Source: Haematobacter massiliensis
GTDB lineage: Bacteria; Pseudomonadota; Alphaproteobacteria; Rhodobacterales; Rhodobacteraceae
NCBI RefSeq assembly: GCF_000740795.1
Contig: NZ_JGYG01000004.1
Coordinates: forward strand, 62,001 to 126,000
Reading direction: 5' to 3'
DNA: 64,000 nucleotides
Shown here: positions 48,801-58,018 of the stretch, in pieces
Position numbering within the stretch: position 1 is the stretch's first letter
Layout of the letters: each line of letters begins with the position of its first letter
Made by a program: the position numbers and the translations under genes
The notes under the pieces: model-generated
Databases searched by the model: none
Seen by the model: the letters and a program-made list of their open reading frames with translations, nothing else
What the model was told of the DNA's origin: nothing

Positions 48801-50411
48801 TTAGCCCTCCGTGATGGACCGAAGGCTCCGCGCCACATCCTGAAGCGCAAGAAAAGCTGCGTATCGCCTGCTGTGAAGAGCCGCGATATCGTCACCCGCT
48901 GGCCAGAACGTCTCTCCGGTTGCGGAAAGCCGCGACATGCCGTCCCGCATGTCGTGGACCAGACCGCCCGCCATGGCGCCGAGGATTGCGGAGCCGAGCA
49001 GCACCGGTTCATCCGATTTCGCGGAAAGCACCGGCAGGCCCGTCGTATCGGCGAGAAGCTGACGCACGAGCGGAAGTTGTCCCGCGCCGCCGGAGATCGT
49101 GATCCGCTCCACATGTGCGCCGGCCTGCTCCTGTGTCTCGATGATCTGCCGCAGCCCGTAGCCGATGCCGCACAGCCCCGCGATATAAAGTGCCGCGAGG
49201 CTGTCGATATCCCTGTCCATGCCCAGACCGGCGATGACCGCCCGCGCATGGGGATCGGCGAAGGGTGCGCGGTTCCCGAGGAACTCCGGAACCACATGCA
49301 GACCATCAGCCAGCAGGACGGCCTCAGAGGAAGAAGCCGCCCGGCGCATAGCTCTTCCTGCGAGGAAAGCGGGCAGGCTCTCTCCCTCTGCCCGGGCCAT
49401 CTCCGCTGCCTCCTGCGTGGCGGGATGGGAAGCGATCAGCTGCTCGATAGCGGCGCCGGCTGCGGATTGCCCGCCTTCGTTCAACCACATGCCCGGGACC
49501 ATCGCAGAGAAGTATGGCCCCCAGACACCGGGTACGAAAACGGGTTTCGCCGTGGTCGTCATGGTGCAGGATGAAGTCCCAAACACATAGCCGAGATTGG
49601 CCACAGGGTCGCCCTCGGCCCCGACAGTGCCTATGCCGCCCGCATGGGCGTCGATCAGGCCAGCGCCCACCGGCGTCCCGGGAAGAAGGCCAAGTTCCGA
49701 CGCCGCCCTCTCCGTCAGGCCTTCGCCGAGTGCGGTGCCCGGCTCCAGGATCCGGGTGCCTATGCGGACGAACTGCTCCTCTGCCAACTGGCCCAATCCG
49801 ATCTGGTGGAAGTAGCTCGCATCCCAGCGGCCCTCATGCGCGAGATATGTCCATTTGCATGTCACCGTGCAGGTGGAGCGGGCGATGTCCCCGGTCGCGC
49901 GCCATGTGAGGAAATCGGCGAGATCGAAGAACGCCCACGCGGCGCCGAACACTTCCGGCCGGTTCTCTCGCAGCCAGAGGAGTTTCGGCGTCTCCATCTC
50001 CGGCGAGATGCGACCGCCGACATAGTCAAGAACCGGATGGCCTTCGGCATTTATGCGTTCGGCCTGACCGATGGCCCGGTGATCCATCCAGACGATGATG
50101 TCGCGGGCAGGATCTTCGGAGGGCCCGACAGGCAGGGATGCGCCGCTTTCACCCAGAACGACAAGCGAGCATGTCGCGTCGAACCCGATGCCGAGCACGT
50201 CCTGCGGTACAAGAGCCGCGCGCCGCATCGCTTCCCGCACGGAAAGGCAGACGGCGTTCCAGATATCCGCGCTCGACTGCTCCACGATGCCGCCCGGCTC
50301 TCGCCACAGGCGTATGGGGTGGCTCGCCGAGGCGAGTGCCCGCCCGGTAAGATCGAAAAGCCCCGCCCGTGCGCTCCCCGTGCCGACATCGATACCGAGC
50401 ACCGCCTGCAT
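48801..50411 (-). CDS. FGGY-family pentulose kinase, probable D-ribulokinase
   Basis: 536 aa, ATP-dependent kinase phosphorylating a ketopentose. The N-terminal GIDVGTGSARAGLFDLTGRA is the phosphate loop; GIGFDATCSLVVLGE, IIVWMDHRAIGQAERIN, YVGGRISPEMETPKLLWLRE and CTVTCKWTYLAHEGRWD are features of the FGGY/ribulokinase (YpCarbK-like) group. The catalytic Asp lies in GAGLIDAHAGGIGTVG and the ATP loop in TISGGAGQLPLVRQLLA. It lies one base after the ribitol dehydrogenase gene, so D-ribulose is the natural substrate, giving D-ribulose 5-phosphate. Confidence 0.9.
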   Translation of the reverse strand: MQAVLGIDVGTGSARAGLFDLTGRALASASHPIRLWREPGGIVEQSSADIWNAVCLSVREAMRRAALVPQDVLGIGFDATCSLVVLGESGASLPVGPSEDPARDIIVWMDHRAIGQAERINAEGHPVLDYVGGRISPEMETPKLLWLRENRPEVFGAAWAFFDLADFLTWRATGDIARSTCTVTCKWTYLAHEGRWDASYFHQIGLGQLAEEQFVRIGTRILEPGTALGEGLTERAASELGLLPGTPVGAGLIDAHAGGIGTVGAEGDPVANLGYVFGTSSCTMTTTAKPVFVPGVWGPYFSAMVPGMWLNEGGQSAAGAAIEQLIASHPATQEAAEMARAEGESLPAFLAGRAMRRAASSSEAVLLADGLHVVPEFLGNRAPFADPHARAVIAGLGMDRDIDSLAALYIAGLCGIGYGLRQIIETQEQAGAHVERITISGGAGQLPLVRQLLADTTGLPVLSAKSDEPVLLGSAILGAMAGGLVHDMRDGMSRLSATGETFWPAGDDIAALHSRRYAAFLALQDVARSLRSITEG

Positions 50412-50412
50412 G

Positions 50413-51141
50413 TTACAGATCCACGCTGTTGGGCAGGATTACAAGATCGCGCACCACCACTCCCCGCGGGCGGGTGAGCATGAAGACGACGGCCTCCGCC
50501 ACCTCTTTGGGCTGCATGAGAGAGCCGTTGGCCAGCGCCTCCTCCATCTTCGCCTTCGGCCAGTCATCCAGAAGAGCGGTGACGACTGGGCCGGGCAGCA
50601 CCGCGCCGACCCGAATTCCATGCGGCGCAACCTGGCGACGAGTTGTGTGGACGAATGCCTGAACAGCAAATTTTGATGCGGTGTAGATCGGTTCCCACAC
50701 GACCGGCACGACACCTGCGACGGAAGATGTGAAGAGGATATCGCCGGTTCTGCGCTCGATCATATAGGGCAGCACCGCGTGAACGGAACGGAAGGCTGCA
50801 TTGATGTTGAGGTTCAGCATCCGGTCCCAGACATCCGGATCTCCCTCCGCCACGGGACCGCCGACATAGGCACCGGCATTGGCGTGAAAGATGTCAAGCG
50901 AACCCGCGAGGTCGAGGATCCGCGGAAGCAGGCCCGAGACCTGTGGGCCGTCCAGAAGATCGACGGTAAGGGGCAATGCCGCTGGCCCGATCTCGGCACA
51001 GAGCGTTTTCAGCCGCTCCTCCGCCCGGTCGATCAGCACCACTGTCGCCCCTTGGGCCACCAGCGTCCGGGCGCATTCCAGCCCGATCCCAGAGGCCGCA
51101 CCGGTGATTGCGGCAACCTTGCCGTTGAGCGATTCCGCCAT
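50413..51141 (-). CDS. rbtD: ribitol 2-dehydrogenase
   Basis: 242-aa SDR oxidising ribitol to D-ribulose with NAD. It matches remembered Klebsiella RbtD phrase for phrase: [60 protein letters not shown] and [20 protein letters not shown], with [12 protein letters not shown] and VILPNSVDL at the end. The catalytic triad is the Ser of [10 protein letters not shown] and YTASK. The start at 51141 follows the permease stop by 12 bases. This identifies the whole cassette as ribitol use. Confidence 0.94.
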   Translation of the reverse strand: MAESLNGKVAAITGAASGIGLECARTLVAQGATVVLIDRAEERLKTLCAEIGPAALPLTVDLLDGPQVSGLLPRILDLAGSLDIFHANAGAYVGGPVAEGDPDVWDRMLNLNINAAFRSVHAVLPYMIERRTGDILFTSSVAGVVPVVWEPIYTASKFAVQAFVHTTRRQVAPHGIRVGAVLPGPVVTALLDDWPKAKMEEALANGSLMQPKEVAEAVVFMLTRPRGVVVRDLVILPNSVDL

Positions 51142-51153
51142 GTTTCCGTCCCC

Positions 51154-52407
51154 TTACGCGCGGCCGTGGCTGACGCGCGACTGCCGCGCGAGACTGTCCA
51201 CGATAACCGCGATGGCCAGCACGCCGCCCGTGATCATGTAACGCAGCGAAGAACTGAGGTTGAGAAGTGTCAGGCCGTTGGAGATCGCCTGGATGACGAT
51301 GATCCCCAGAAGCGCCGAATAGGCGCTCCCCCGTCCGCCAAAGAGAGAGGTCCCGCCGATTACCGCCGCAGCGATCGCGTTGAGGTTGACGTCGCCGGTG
51401 CCCGCCTGCTGGCTTGCCGAGGCGAGCCGCGCGGCCGAAAGGACACCCCCCAGCGCTGCCAGCGTGGAACAGAGAACGAAGGCCGAAATGGTGATCCGCC
51501 GGACATCAATGCCCGCCCGCCGCGCGGCCTCCGCATTCCCGCCCGTCGCGAACATGGACCGCCCCCATTTCGTACGGGTGAGCGCGTAATCCATCACCAC
51601 GACGAGAGCGACGAACAACACGAACATGTAGGGAATGCCGCGGCCCTGATTGAGGTACCACACCGCGAACTCGATCCCGAGGGTCAGCGCCGCAGCCTTG
51701 AGGATCAGGACGCTGAGGCCGGGATAGGAGAGGTTCGCGGCCGCGCGACGCTGCATCGTCCTGAGGCCGAGCAGAAGTACAGCCAGCCCCGGGAGCGCGC
51801 CCAGTATGTAGGAGAGCCAGTCCGGCATCACGAGGATCTGGCCAAAGCGCACGAGGGGCGACGCATAGGGCAGGTTGATCGACCCGCTCGGACCCAGAAT
51901 GTAGAGCTGCAACCCGAGCAGTGCCAGCAGTCCGGCGAGAGTGGAGACGAAGCTCGGCATCCCGAAGCGGTTGAGCAGCACGCCGTAGATCAGACCCACC
52001 AGCGCCCCGAAGGCCAGAGCGGCCAGAATGGCAAGCGGCAATGAGACGCCCATGTTCACCCAGAGCACGCCGACGATGGCGGAGGCCAGCCCGCTCATCG
52101 ACCCGACGGACAGGTCGATCTGCCCGAGCATCAGGACAGCCACGATACCGAGTGAAATGAACCCGACCGTCGCACAGTCGAAGAGCAGGTTCACGAGATT
52201 GTTGGGGGCCAGGAAGACCGGGTTCAGCACACTGAACACGATCGAGATCACGATCAGGCCGACGATGACGGGGAGCATGCCGAGATCACCCGAGCGCACC
52301 CGGTCGATAAATCCGGTGAAGGCGCCACCCAACCCCTCGTCCCGGCGCAAACGGCTGTCGGAGCGGTCAAGACGCGCGGCGTCGGTTTTGCTGTCGGGAA
52401 GGGTCAT
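51154..52407 (-). CDS. sugar/polyol ABC transporter permease (XylH/RbsC type)
   Basis: 417 aa, long like XylH rather than RbsC. About 55 soluble N-terminal residues precede the first helix. Membrane segments include VIVGLIVISIVFSVLNPVFL, TVGFISLGIVAVLMLGQIDL (with the family LSVGSM turn) and ALGGVLSAARLASASQQAGT. GGTSLFGGRGSAYSALLGII is the conserved loop near the ATPase. It overlaps the ATPase gene by 4 bases. It should import ribitol with its ATPase and binding protein. Confidence 0.92.
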   Translation of the reverse strand: MTLPDSKTDAARLDRSDSRLRRDEGLGGAFTGFIDRVRSGDLGMLPVIVGLIVISIVFSVLNPVFLAPNNLVNLLFDCATVGFISLGIVAVLMLGQIDLSVGSMSGLASAIVGVLWVNMGVSLPLAILAALAFGALVGLIYGVLLNRFGMPSFVSTLAGLLALLGLQLYILGPSGSINLPYASPLVRFGQILVMPDWLSYILGALPGLAVLLLGLRTMQRRAAANLSYPGLSVLILKAAALTLGIEFAVWYLNQGRGIPYMFVLFVALVVVMDYALTRTKWGRSMFATGGNAEAARRAGIDVRRITISAFVLCSTLAALGGVLSAARLASASQQAGTGDVNLNAIAAAVIGGTSLFGGRGSAYSALLGIIVIQAISNGLTLLNLSSSLRYMITGGVLAIAVIVDSLARQSRVSHGRA

Positions 52408-53249
52408 TGTCGAAGTTCCTGCTCCTTGCGGGCCCGGCGGCGAGAGACGGCATTCTCGGTCGCCCCGGTGATCGCGGCGATCAGTTCGGCATGCGGCACA
52501 TCGGCATCGAATGTGCCGCTGTTCCGCCCGAGCCTCAGCACCGCGATGCGATCGGCGACGGCGCGGACGTCTTCCATGTTATGGCTGATGATGATGACGC
52601 CCAGCCCCCGGTCCCGCACCCGCTCTATCAGGTTCAGAACTTCGGCTGTCTGGGCGACGCCGAGCGCGGCCGTTGGTTCATCCAGCATGATGATGCGCGG
52701 GTTGAGCAGGAGCGAGCGCGCGATGGCCACCGTCTGCCGCTGCCCGCCGGAAAGCGAGGCAATGGGTTCCCGGACCGAAGGAATGCGCGCGGCCAGTTCG
52801 CTCAGCAGCGTCCAGGCGCGTACTTCCATGGCCACCTCGTCAAGCCGGAATGGGGAAATCTCCTGCCCGAGGAAAAGGTTTGCTACGACGTCCAGGTTCT
52901 CGCACAGCGCGAGATCCTGAAAGACGGTGGCGATGCCCATTTCCAGCGCCTTGCGCGGGCTGTCGAGTGTAACGGGCTTTCCCATGAACTCTATAGTGCC
53001 CGAAGTGGGCTGGTGAACCCCGGCCAGAACCTTGACGAGCGTCGATTTTCCCGCGCCGTTATCTCCGACCAGCGCCACGACCTCTCCCGCCCGAACATCG
53101 AGCGAAATGTCGGTGAGAGCGGAGACCGCGCCGAACTGTTTGGAGATGCCTTTGAGCCGCAGGATGGGCGTGTCGCTGGAGGTGATCGTGCCGCTCTCCG
53201 GCCCCGCCGCTGCGCCGGCGCCGCCGTTGATGCCTTGCTCCGCCGTCAT
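52404..53249 (-). CDS. sugar/polyol ABC transporter ATP-binding protein, single domain
   Basis: 281 aa, one nucleotide-binding domain; RbsA and XylG have two fused domains of about 500 aa, so this is the half-length type that works as a homodimer. Walker A is GDNGAGKST, the signature SLSGGQRQTVAIAR, Walker B IIMDEPTAALG-like RIIMLDEPTAALGVAQ, then ISHNMEDVRAVADRIAVLR. The first 25 residues are a low-complexity Gly/Ala tail. It overlaps the permease by 4 bases and follows the binding-protein gene after a hairpin. Confidence 0.92.
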   Translation of the reverse strand: MTAEQGINGGAGAAAGPESGTITSSDTPILRLKGISKQFGAVSALTDISLDVRAGEVVALVGDNGAGKSTLVKVLAGVHQPTSGTIEFMGKPVTLDSPRKALEMGIATVFQDLALCENLDVVANLFLGQEISPFRLDEVAMEVRAWTLLSELAARIPSVREPIASLSGGQRQTVAIARSLLLNPRIIMLDEPTAALGVAQTAEVLNLIERVRDRGLGVIIISHNMEDVRAVADRIAVLRLGRNSGTFDADVPHAELIAAITGATENAVSRRRARKEQELRQ

Positions 53250-53277
53250 GTGAGATTACCCTTTCCTGTAAGCTGCT

Positions 53278-53301
53278 CCCGTCCCGTCATCGCGGGACGG
53301 G
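53278..53301 (-). other. intercistronic hairpin after the ribitol binding-protein gene
   Basis: CCCGTCCCG (53278-53286) and CGGGACGGG (53293-53301), a perfect 9-bp stem with a 6-base loop, in the 61-base gap before the ATPase gene. No T-run, so read-through or 3'-end protection is likely. Confidence 0.55.
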
Positions 53302-53310
53302 GGCGAGCCA

Positions 53311-54375
53311 TCACTGGATACCGAGCTTCGCGCAGGCGGCGGCATATTCGCCGGTGCAGACCTCCGACGCCTTCTGGATGCCCTTGTCGAAGATCTCAGC
53401 CTTGATGTTCTCCGCAGTCACCACGGCGGGAACGAAAAGGCGCGAGGGCGTATCATAGAGCGTAGCCTCTGCCTTCGGGGTTTCGCCCTTCAGGAAAACT
53501 GCCACCACATCGGCCGCTGCTGCCGCGACCACCTCCGACGGTTTCGAGATTGTATTGTACTGGTCCCCGGCGATGATGAGTTGCAGCGCCGCGATCGTCG
53601 CGTCGTTGCCGGTGACGGGCGGAACCGGGTTTACTCCGGCGGCCTTGAACGCAGCAATCGCACCGCCAGCCGTGCCATCGTTCGCGGCGACCACGCCCTT
53701 GATATCCGCGCCGAAGCGGGTGATCTGACCCGCTGCCCATTCCTGCGCCTTGGGAGGTGCCCATTCCGGCGTATCGAATTCCGAGAGCGTCTTGTAATCC
53801 GATGCCTGCAGCGCCGCATGAATGCCGTCCCGGATCAGACCGGCTGCCGCGTCAGTGGGAGAGCCGTTGATCTGCAGCACTCCGGCACCAGCCGGCACGC
53901 CCGACGCTTTCATATGATCCACGAGCGACTGCGCGATGGCCTGTCCGATCGCCTTGTTGTCGAAGGAGACGTAGTAATCGGCAGGCTTGTCGGGGATCGG
54001 GCGGTCATAGGCGATGACCTTCACATCCTGCGATTGGGCAATCTCCACCAGCGCGGCGGCGGCGGCGCTGTCCACCGGGTCCAGCACGATGACTTTCGCA
54101 CCTTGCGTGATGACCGAGTTGAATTGCTGCTGCTGCAGCGCCGCATTCCCGTTGGCATTCTGATAGATCACGGTGCAGCCCGCACAATGTTTCGCCATGG
54201 CCGCTTTGAAGCCGGGGAAGTCGTGCTGCTCATAGCGGGTCGATGCCTGATCCGGCATTAGGAAGGCGACGGTGGCATTGTCTTGCGCCATGGCAGCCGT
54301 CGCGACCGTCAGGCCCATCGCGACGCCAGCCGCAAGACGCGGGCCAAGTGCACCGGAAAAACGTGTGGATGTCAT
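53311..54375 (-). CDS. sugar/polyol ABC transporter substrate-binding protein
   Basis: 354 aa, MTSTRFSGALGPRLAAGVAM, signal peptide ending AAMAQ. The periplasmic binding fold (PF13407 type) shows VAFLMPDQASTRYEQHDFPG, GAKVIVLDPVDSAAAAALVE, VKVIAYDRPIPDKPADYYVS and VAANDGTAGGAIAAFKAAG, the XylF-like pattern. The Cys pairs (HCAGC and EVCTGEYAAAC) could form disulfides. The start at 54375 has a GGGAGGAAAG site. It leads the ribitol operon, divergent from lacI; the predicted ligand is ribitol or a similar pentitol. Confidence 0.92.
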   Translation of the reverse strand: MTSTRFSGALGPRLAAGVAMGLTVATAAMAQDNATVAFLMPDQASTRYEQHDFPGFKAAMAKHCAGCTVIYQNANGNAALQQQQFNSVITQGAKVIVLDPVDSAAAAALVEIAQSQDVKVIAYDRPIPDKPADYYVSFDNKAIGQAIAQSLVDHMKASGVPAGAGVLQINGSPTDAAAGLIRDGIHAALQASDYKTLSEFDTPEWAPPKAQEWAAGQITRFGADIKGVVAANDGTAGGAIAAFKAAGVNPVPPVTGNDATIAALQLIIAGDQYNTISKPSEVVAAAAADVVAVFLKGETPKAEATLYDTPSRLFVPAVVTAENIKAEIFDKGIQKASEVCTGEYAAACAKLGIQ

Positions 54376-54445
54376 CTCTTTCCTCCCAGCGAGATGTCGT
54401 AGCTGCTCCGGCATCGCAACTCACCGCGTGCCTGATTCTCCATCA

Positions 54446-54483
54446 GCTACACCGATTGTGCAAGTTGGCTCAATCGGTGTAGC
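54446..54483. promoter_or_regulatory. 13-bp inverted repeat in the lacI / ribitol divergent promoter
   Basis: GCTACACCGATTG (54446-54458) and CAATCGGTGTAGC (54471-54483), perfect 13-bp arms with a 12-base spacer. It lies between the divergent lacI and binding-protein starts. The likely role is the operator bound by the LacI protein, with each arm carrying one contact site. It could also fold as a hairpin. Confidence 0.65.
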
Positions 54484-54546
54484 ATGATTGAAAAACATGA
54501 AGCAGGATGTCAAGAGCATCCGGCGGAAGGCCAGGGGGAGGCGTCG

Positions 54547-55581
54547 ATGAAAAGATTGGATGGCGACAGCTTCCCCGGAGAAGAGGTGGCTCAGCGGCGG
54601 CGGCCCACGATCTATGACCTCGCCTCGCTTGCCGGAACTTCGCCGAGTGCCGTGAGCGCGGTACTCAACGGCAGCTGGAAGAAACGGCGGATCAGCAAGG
54701 GGCTCGCTGACCGGATCAACCGTGTCGCGGAGGAGCAGGGCTACGCGGTGAACCGGCAGGCCAGCGCGCTGCGCTCCGCGCGCTCGGGTATCGTCGGCAT
54801 GATCGTACCGAAATACGACAACCGCTATTTCGGCGCGATTGCCGAACAATTTGAGGCGGGGGCGCGACAGCGGGGGCTTTTCCCCGTCATCACCTGCACC
54901 CAGCGTGACCCGGAACTGGAGCTGGAGGCTGCGCGGGAGCTGCTGTCCTATCAGGTGGATTGCCTCGTCGCGACAGGCGCCACCGATCCTGACCGGATTG
55001 CCGAACTCTGTGCCGCATCGGGGGTGCGCACGGTCAATCTCGACCTGCCGGGGCTGGCGGCGCCCTCCGTGGTTTCGGATAATTTCGGCGGTGCGCGCGA
55101 TCTGACCCATCTTATCCTCAGACGCACGGAGACGGTTTCCGGGCGCAGAAGGCCGCTGATGTTTCTTGGTGGCAGACGGAGCGACCACAATACGCTGGAA
55201 CGCATCCGGGGGTTTCGCGCAGCACATGAGGCGGCCGGAATTCCCTTGCAGGAGGCGCATATCCTTCCCTGCGGCTATGCCGCCGACAAGGTGGAACGCG
55301 CCCTGGATGTGCTGGAAGGGCCGCTTGCTGACGGGATTTTTGTCAATTCCACGATCGCGCTGGAAGGGGTCGTGCGCTGGCTGAAAAAGCGGGGGACCGA
55401 TCCCGAGGCATGCCTGTTCGGCTGTTTCGACTGGGATCCCTTCGCCGCCCTGCTGAAAGGTAATGTCGGCATGGTTCGTCAGGATGTCCCCGCAATGCTG
55501 ACGGCGCTGTTTGCCCTGCTCGACGGCAAGGCAAAAGCGCCGCAGATCGTCGTCCCCGTGCTGATGGAGCCCGTCGGCTAG
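54547..55581 (+). CDS. LacI-family transcriptional regulator
   Basis: 344 aa from ATG 54547 (MKRLDGDSFPGEEVAQRRRP) with AGGGGGAGG before it; a longer reading from 54484 would start in the inverted repeat. The helix-turn-helix is TIYDLASLAGTSPSAVSAVL with the hinge helix NRQASALRSARSG. The effector domain begins IVGMIVPKYDNRYFGAIAEQ and resembles sugar-binding proteins. It probably represses the divergent ribitol operon and is released by ribitol or D-ribulose. The helix-turn-helix begins about 20 residues in, slightly later than usual. Confidence 0.92.
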   Translation: MKRLDGDSFPGEEVAQRRRPTIYDLASLAGTSPSAVSAVLNGSWKKRRISKGLADRINRVAEEQGYAVNRQASALRSARSGIVGMIVPKYDNRYFGAIAEQFEAGARQRGLFPVITCTQRDPELELEAARELLSYQVDCLVATGATDPDRIAELCAASGVRTVNLDLPGLAAPSVVSDNFGGARDLTHLILRRTETVSGRRRPLMFLGGRRSDHNTLERIRGFRAAHEAAGIPLQEAHILPCGYAADKVERALDVLEGPLADGIFVNSTIALEGVVRWLKKRGTDPEACLFGCFDWDPFAALLKGNVGMVRQDVPAMLTALFALLDGKAKAPQIVVPVLMEPVG

Positions 55582-55587
55582 ATAGAC

Positions 55588-56289
55588 TTAGATCCCCAGA
55601 TATGCCTCGCGTATCCGCGGGTCTGCGATCAGGGCCTCCGCCGGACCCGCAATGCTGATGCCGCCCGTTTCCATGACATAACCGCGATCCGCGATCTTCA
55701 AGGCACCGAAGGCGTTCTGCTCCACCAGCAGCACCGTGACGCCCCTGTTCTTCAGGCTCTTCACCACCTCGAAGATCTGTTGCACGATGATCGGAGCCAA
55801 TCCCATGGACGGTTCATCGAGCAGCAAGCACGACGGACGCCCCATCAACGCACGCGCCATGGCCAGCATCTGTTGCTGGCCACCCGAGAGACCGCCGGCG
55901 GCCAGGTTCCGCTTCTCTCGCAGGATCGGGAACATGCCGAATGCGTCCTGCATGTCCGTCTCCACCTGCGCGTCGGAATAGGGATAGGCCCCCAGCCGCA
56001 GATTCTCCTCGACCGTGAGGTTCGTGAAAATCTGCCGCCCCTCCGGCGATTGGGTCAGCCCTCGCGAGGGCCGCCGATACGCGGGTAAGGTGGTGATCTC
56101 CTCCCCTCGGAAGGTGATCGAACCCGCGCTCACCGGCTGAACGCCGGACAGACATCGGAGCAGGGTTGTCTTGCCGGCGCCATTCGCGCCGACCACTGTC
56201 ACGATTTCGCCCGCATCGACGTGAAGATCCACGCCATGCAGCACCTCTATCCGTCCGTAACGCGAGCGCAGCCCTTCAACCTTCAGCAT
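55588..56289 (-). CDS. livF: LIV-type ABC transporter ATP-binding protein LivF (paa-linked)
   Basis: 233 aa, MLKVEGLRSRYGRIEVLHGV at 56289. Walker A GANGAGKTT, signature GLSGGQQQMLAMARALM, Walker B LLLDEPSMGLAPIIVQQIFE. SPEGRQIFTNLTVEENL is the LivF Q-loop region. It is last of a five-gene leftward transporter operon and overlaps livG by 14 bases. The divergent phenylacetate genes suggest that the transporter imports phenylacetate or a related aromatic acid. Confidence 0.93.
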   Translation of the reverse strand: MLKVEGLRSRYGRIEVLHGVDLHVDAGEIVTVVGANGAGKTTLLRCLSGVQPVSAGSITFRGEEITTLPAYRRPSRGLTQSPEGRQIFTNLTVEENLRLGAYPYSDAQVETDMQDAFGMFPILREKRNLAAGGLSGGQQQMLAMARALMGRPSCLLLDEPSMGLAPIIVQQIFEVVKSLKNRGVTVLLVEQNAFGALKIADRGYVMETGGISIAGPAEALIADPRIREAYLGI

Positions 56290-57061
56290 GTTCAGCCCCG
56301 AGATATGCGGCGATGACCGATGGATTGCGGCTGACCGTGGCCGGGTCGCCTTCGGCAATTTTCTCGCCATGATCCAGCACGACAATATGGCTGGAGATCC
56401 GCATCACCATCTTCATGTCATGTTCGACCAACAGTATGGCGACCCCCGAGGCGGCCACTGCGGCGATAAGGTGGTCGATCTCCTCCGTCTCCACGGCATT
56501 GCACCCCGCTGCCGGTTCGTCGAGCAGCAGAATTTTCGGTTGCAGGGCAAGGGCGCGGGCGATCTCCAGCCGTTTGAGCGAACCGTAGGACAGGCTGCCC
56601 GCCTCTTTCCCCGCCGCACCTTCGAGACCGACACGCGCGAGCAGGTCCATGGCACCCACCTCGGCCTCCCGCGCGCGGCGACGCGCGGAGGGCAGGGCCA
56701 GCATATCGGCCAGGACCGTCCCCCGTTCTTGCAGGTGGTAGCCGGTCACCACATTCTCCAACACGGTCATCGACTGGAAAATCTGCAGGTTCTGGAATGT
56801 CCGGCTCATTCCACGACGGGCGAGAAGATGCGGGGCAAAACCCGTCACGTCCTCTCCCGCCAGCATGACCCGCCCCGAACCCGGCTGGTAAAGGCCCGAT
56901 ATCATGTTGAACAGCGTGGTCTTGCCCGCTCCGTTCGGCCCGATGACGGAGACGATCTCTCCGGGGCGGACGGCGAAACTCACGTCGCTCACAGCCTTCA
57001 GCCCGCCAAAGGCGATGCCCAACCCCTCAATCGAGAGAAGCGGGTTGCGGTCGCTCATCAT
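56276..57061 (-). CDS. livG: LIV-type ABC transporter ATP-binding protein LivG (paa-linked)
   Basis: 261 aa, MMSDRNPLLSIEGLGIAFGG. Walker A GPNGAGKTTLFNMISG, signature LSYGSLKRLEIARALALQ, Walker B LLLDEPAAGCNAVETEEI, followed by ILLVEHDMKMVMRIS. The LSYGSLKR variant is typical of LivG. The start overlaps the livM stop by 4 bases; two adjacent ATGs at 57061 and 57058 are both possible. Confidence 0.93.
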   Translation of the reverse strand: MMSDRNPLLSIEGLGIAFGGLKAVSDVSFAVRPGEIVSVIGPNGAGKTTLFNMISGLYQPGSGRVMLAGEDVTGFAPHLLARRGMSRTFQNLQIFQSMTVLENVVTGYHLQERGTVLADMLALPSARRRAREAEVGAMDLLARVGLEGAAGKEAGSLSYGSLKRLEIARALALQPKILLLDEPAAGCNAVETEEIDHLIAAVAASGVAILLVEHDMKMVMRISSHIVVLDHGEKIAEGDPATVSRNPSVIAAYLGAEHAEG

Positions 57062-58014
57062 TCTCCGTTCCTCCTCAGCTTGCGCAGGAGGGAGGGCAGA
57101 AGCCCCTGCGGCAGGAAGATCATCACCAGAACCATCACCAGACCCAGAACCATCTGCTCGTATTCGGCAAATACCGTCAGAACCTGCGGAAGAACCGTGA
57201 GAAGTGCGGTGCCGAAGATCGCGCCCAGAACTGAGCCGACACCGCCAAGGACCGCCATCGTCACCATCTCTATGGAATGCATGAAACCTGCGACATCCGG
57301 GGTGATGAACTTGTTCTGGAGCGCGAGCAGCGAACCAGAAACGGAGGCATATACCGCGGAGATCACGAAGGCCTTGAGCTTCATTTGCGATACGTCGATG
57401 CCGACCGTGCTTGCTGCGACCTCCGATCCGTGAACCGCGCGGAGCGCCCGCCCCGTCGGACTGTCATACAGATTGAGGGCCAGCCACGCGCCAACAACCA
57501 TGCAAATGCCGCAGAAGAAGTACCAGAACTCACCATTCGACAGATCAAGCCCGATGCTTTTGAGAACCGCCCGCAGGCCGAGCTCCGGAACCGCCATCCC
57601 ATCCGGCCCGCCGGTGAGGGCGCGTTCATTGTTCAACACCATGGAGACGAGGATGCCGAAGCCCAGCGTGGCGACCCCCAGATAATAGCCCTTCAGCCGC
57701 AGGATCGGGCGTCCGACCAGATAGGCGAGCGCCGCAGAAACCGCGGCCCCCAGCAGGATGGAAAGTGCAGGCGACAGCCCCAGATGCACCGGCGCCAACG
57801 CACAGGCATAGGCACCGATCCCGGCGAAACCGGCATGCCCGAGACTGATCTGCCCGGCATAACCGATCAGGATGACGATGCCCGTCACCGCGATTGCATT
57901 GACAAAGACCAGAGCCCCGACCCGGTAGTAGAAGCTCGACGGAAACAGCAGGGGAGACAATGTCACCAGCGCGATCAGCACTGCCAGAGTGGCGGTTTTC
58001 GTATCAAACCTCAT
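57058..58014 (-). CDS. livM: LIV-type ABC transporter permease LivM (paa-linked)
   Basis: 318 aa from ATG 58014 (MRFDTKTATLAVLIALVTLS). The LivM hallmark LIGYAGQISLGHAGFAGIGA is intact, as are GRALRAVHGSEVAASTVGID and VLGGVGSVLGAIFGTALLTV. About nine helices. It begins 4 bases after the livH stop. It forms the channel with LivH. Confidence 0.93.
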   Translation of the reverse strand: MRFDTKTATLAVLIALVTLSPLLFPSSFYYRVGALVFVNAIAVTGIVILIGYAGQISLGHAGFAGIGAYACALAPVHLGLSPALSILLGAAVSAALAYLVGRPILRLKGYYLGVATLGFGILVSMVLNNERALTGGPDGMAVPELGLRAVLKSIGLDLSNGEFWYFFCGICMVVGAWLALNLYDSPTGRALRAVHGSEVAASTVGIDVSQMKLKAFVISAVYASVSGSLLALQNKFITPDVAGFMHSIEMVTMAVLGGVGSVLGAIFGTALLTVLPQVLTVFAEYEQMVLGLVMVLVMIFLPQGLLPSLLRKLRRNGE

Positions 58015-58018
58015 GGCA

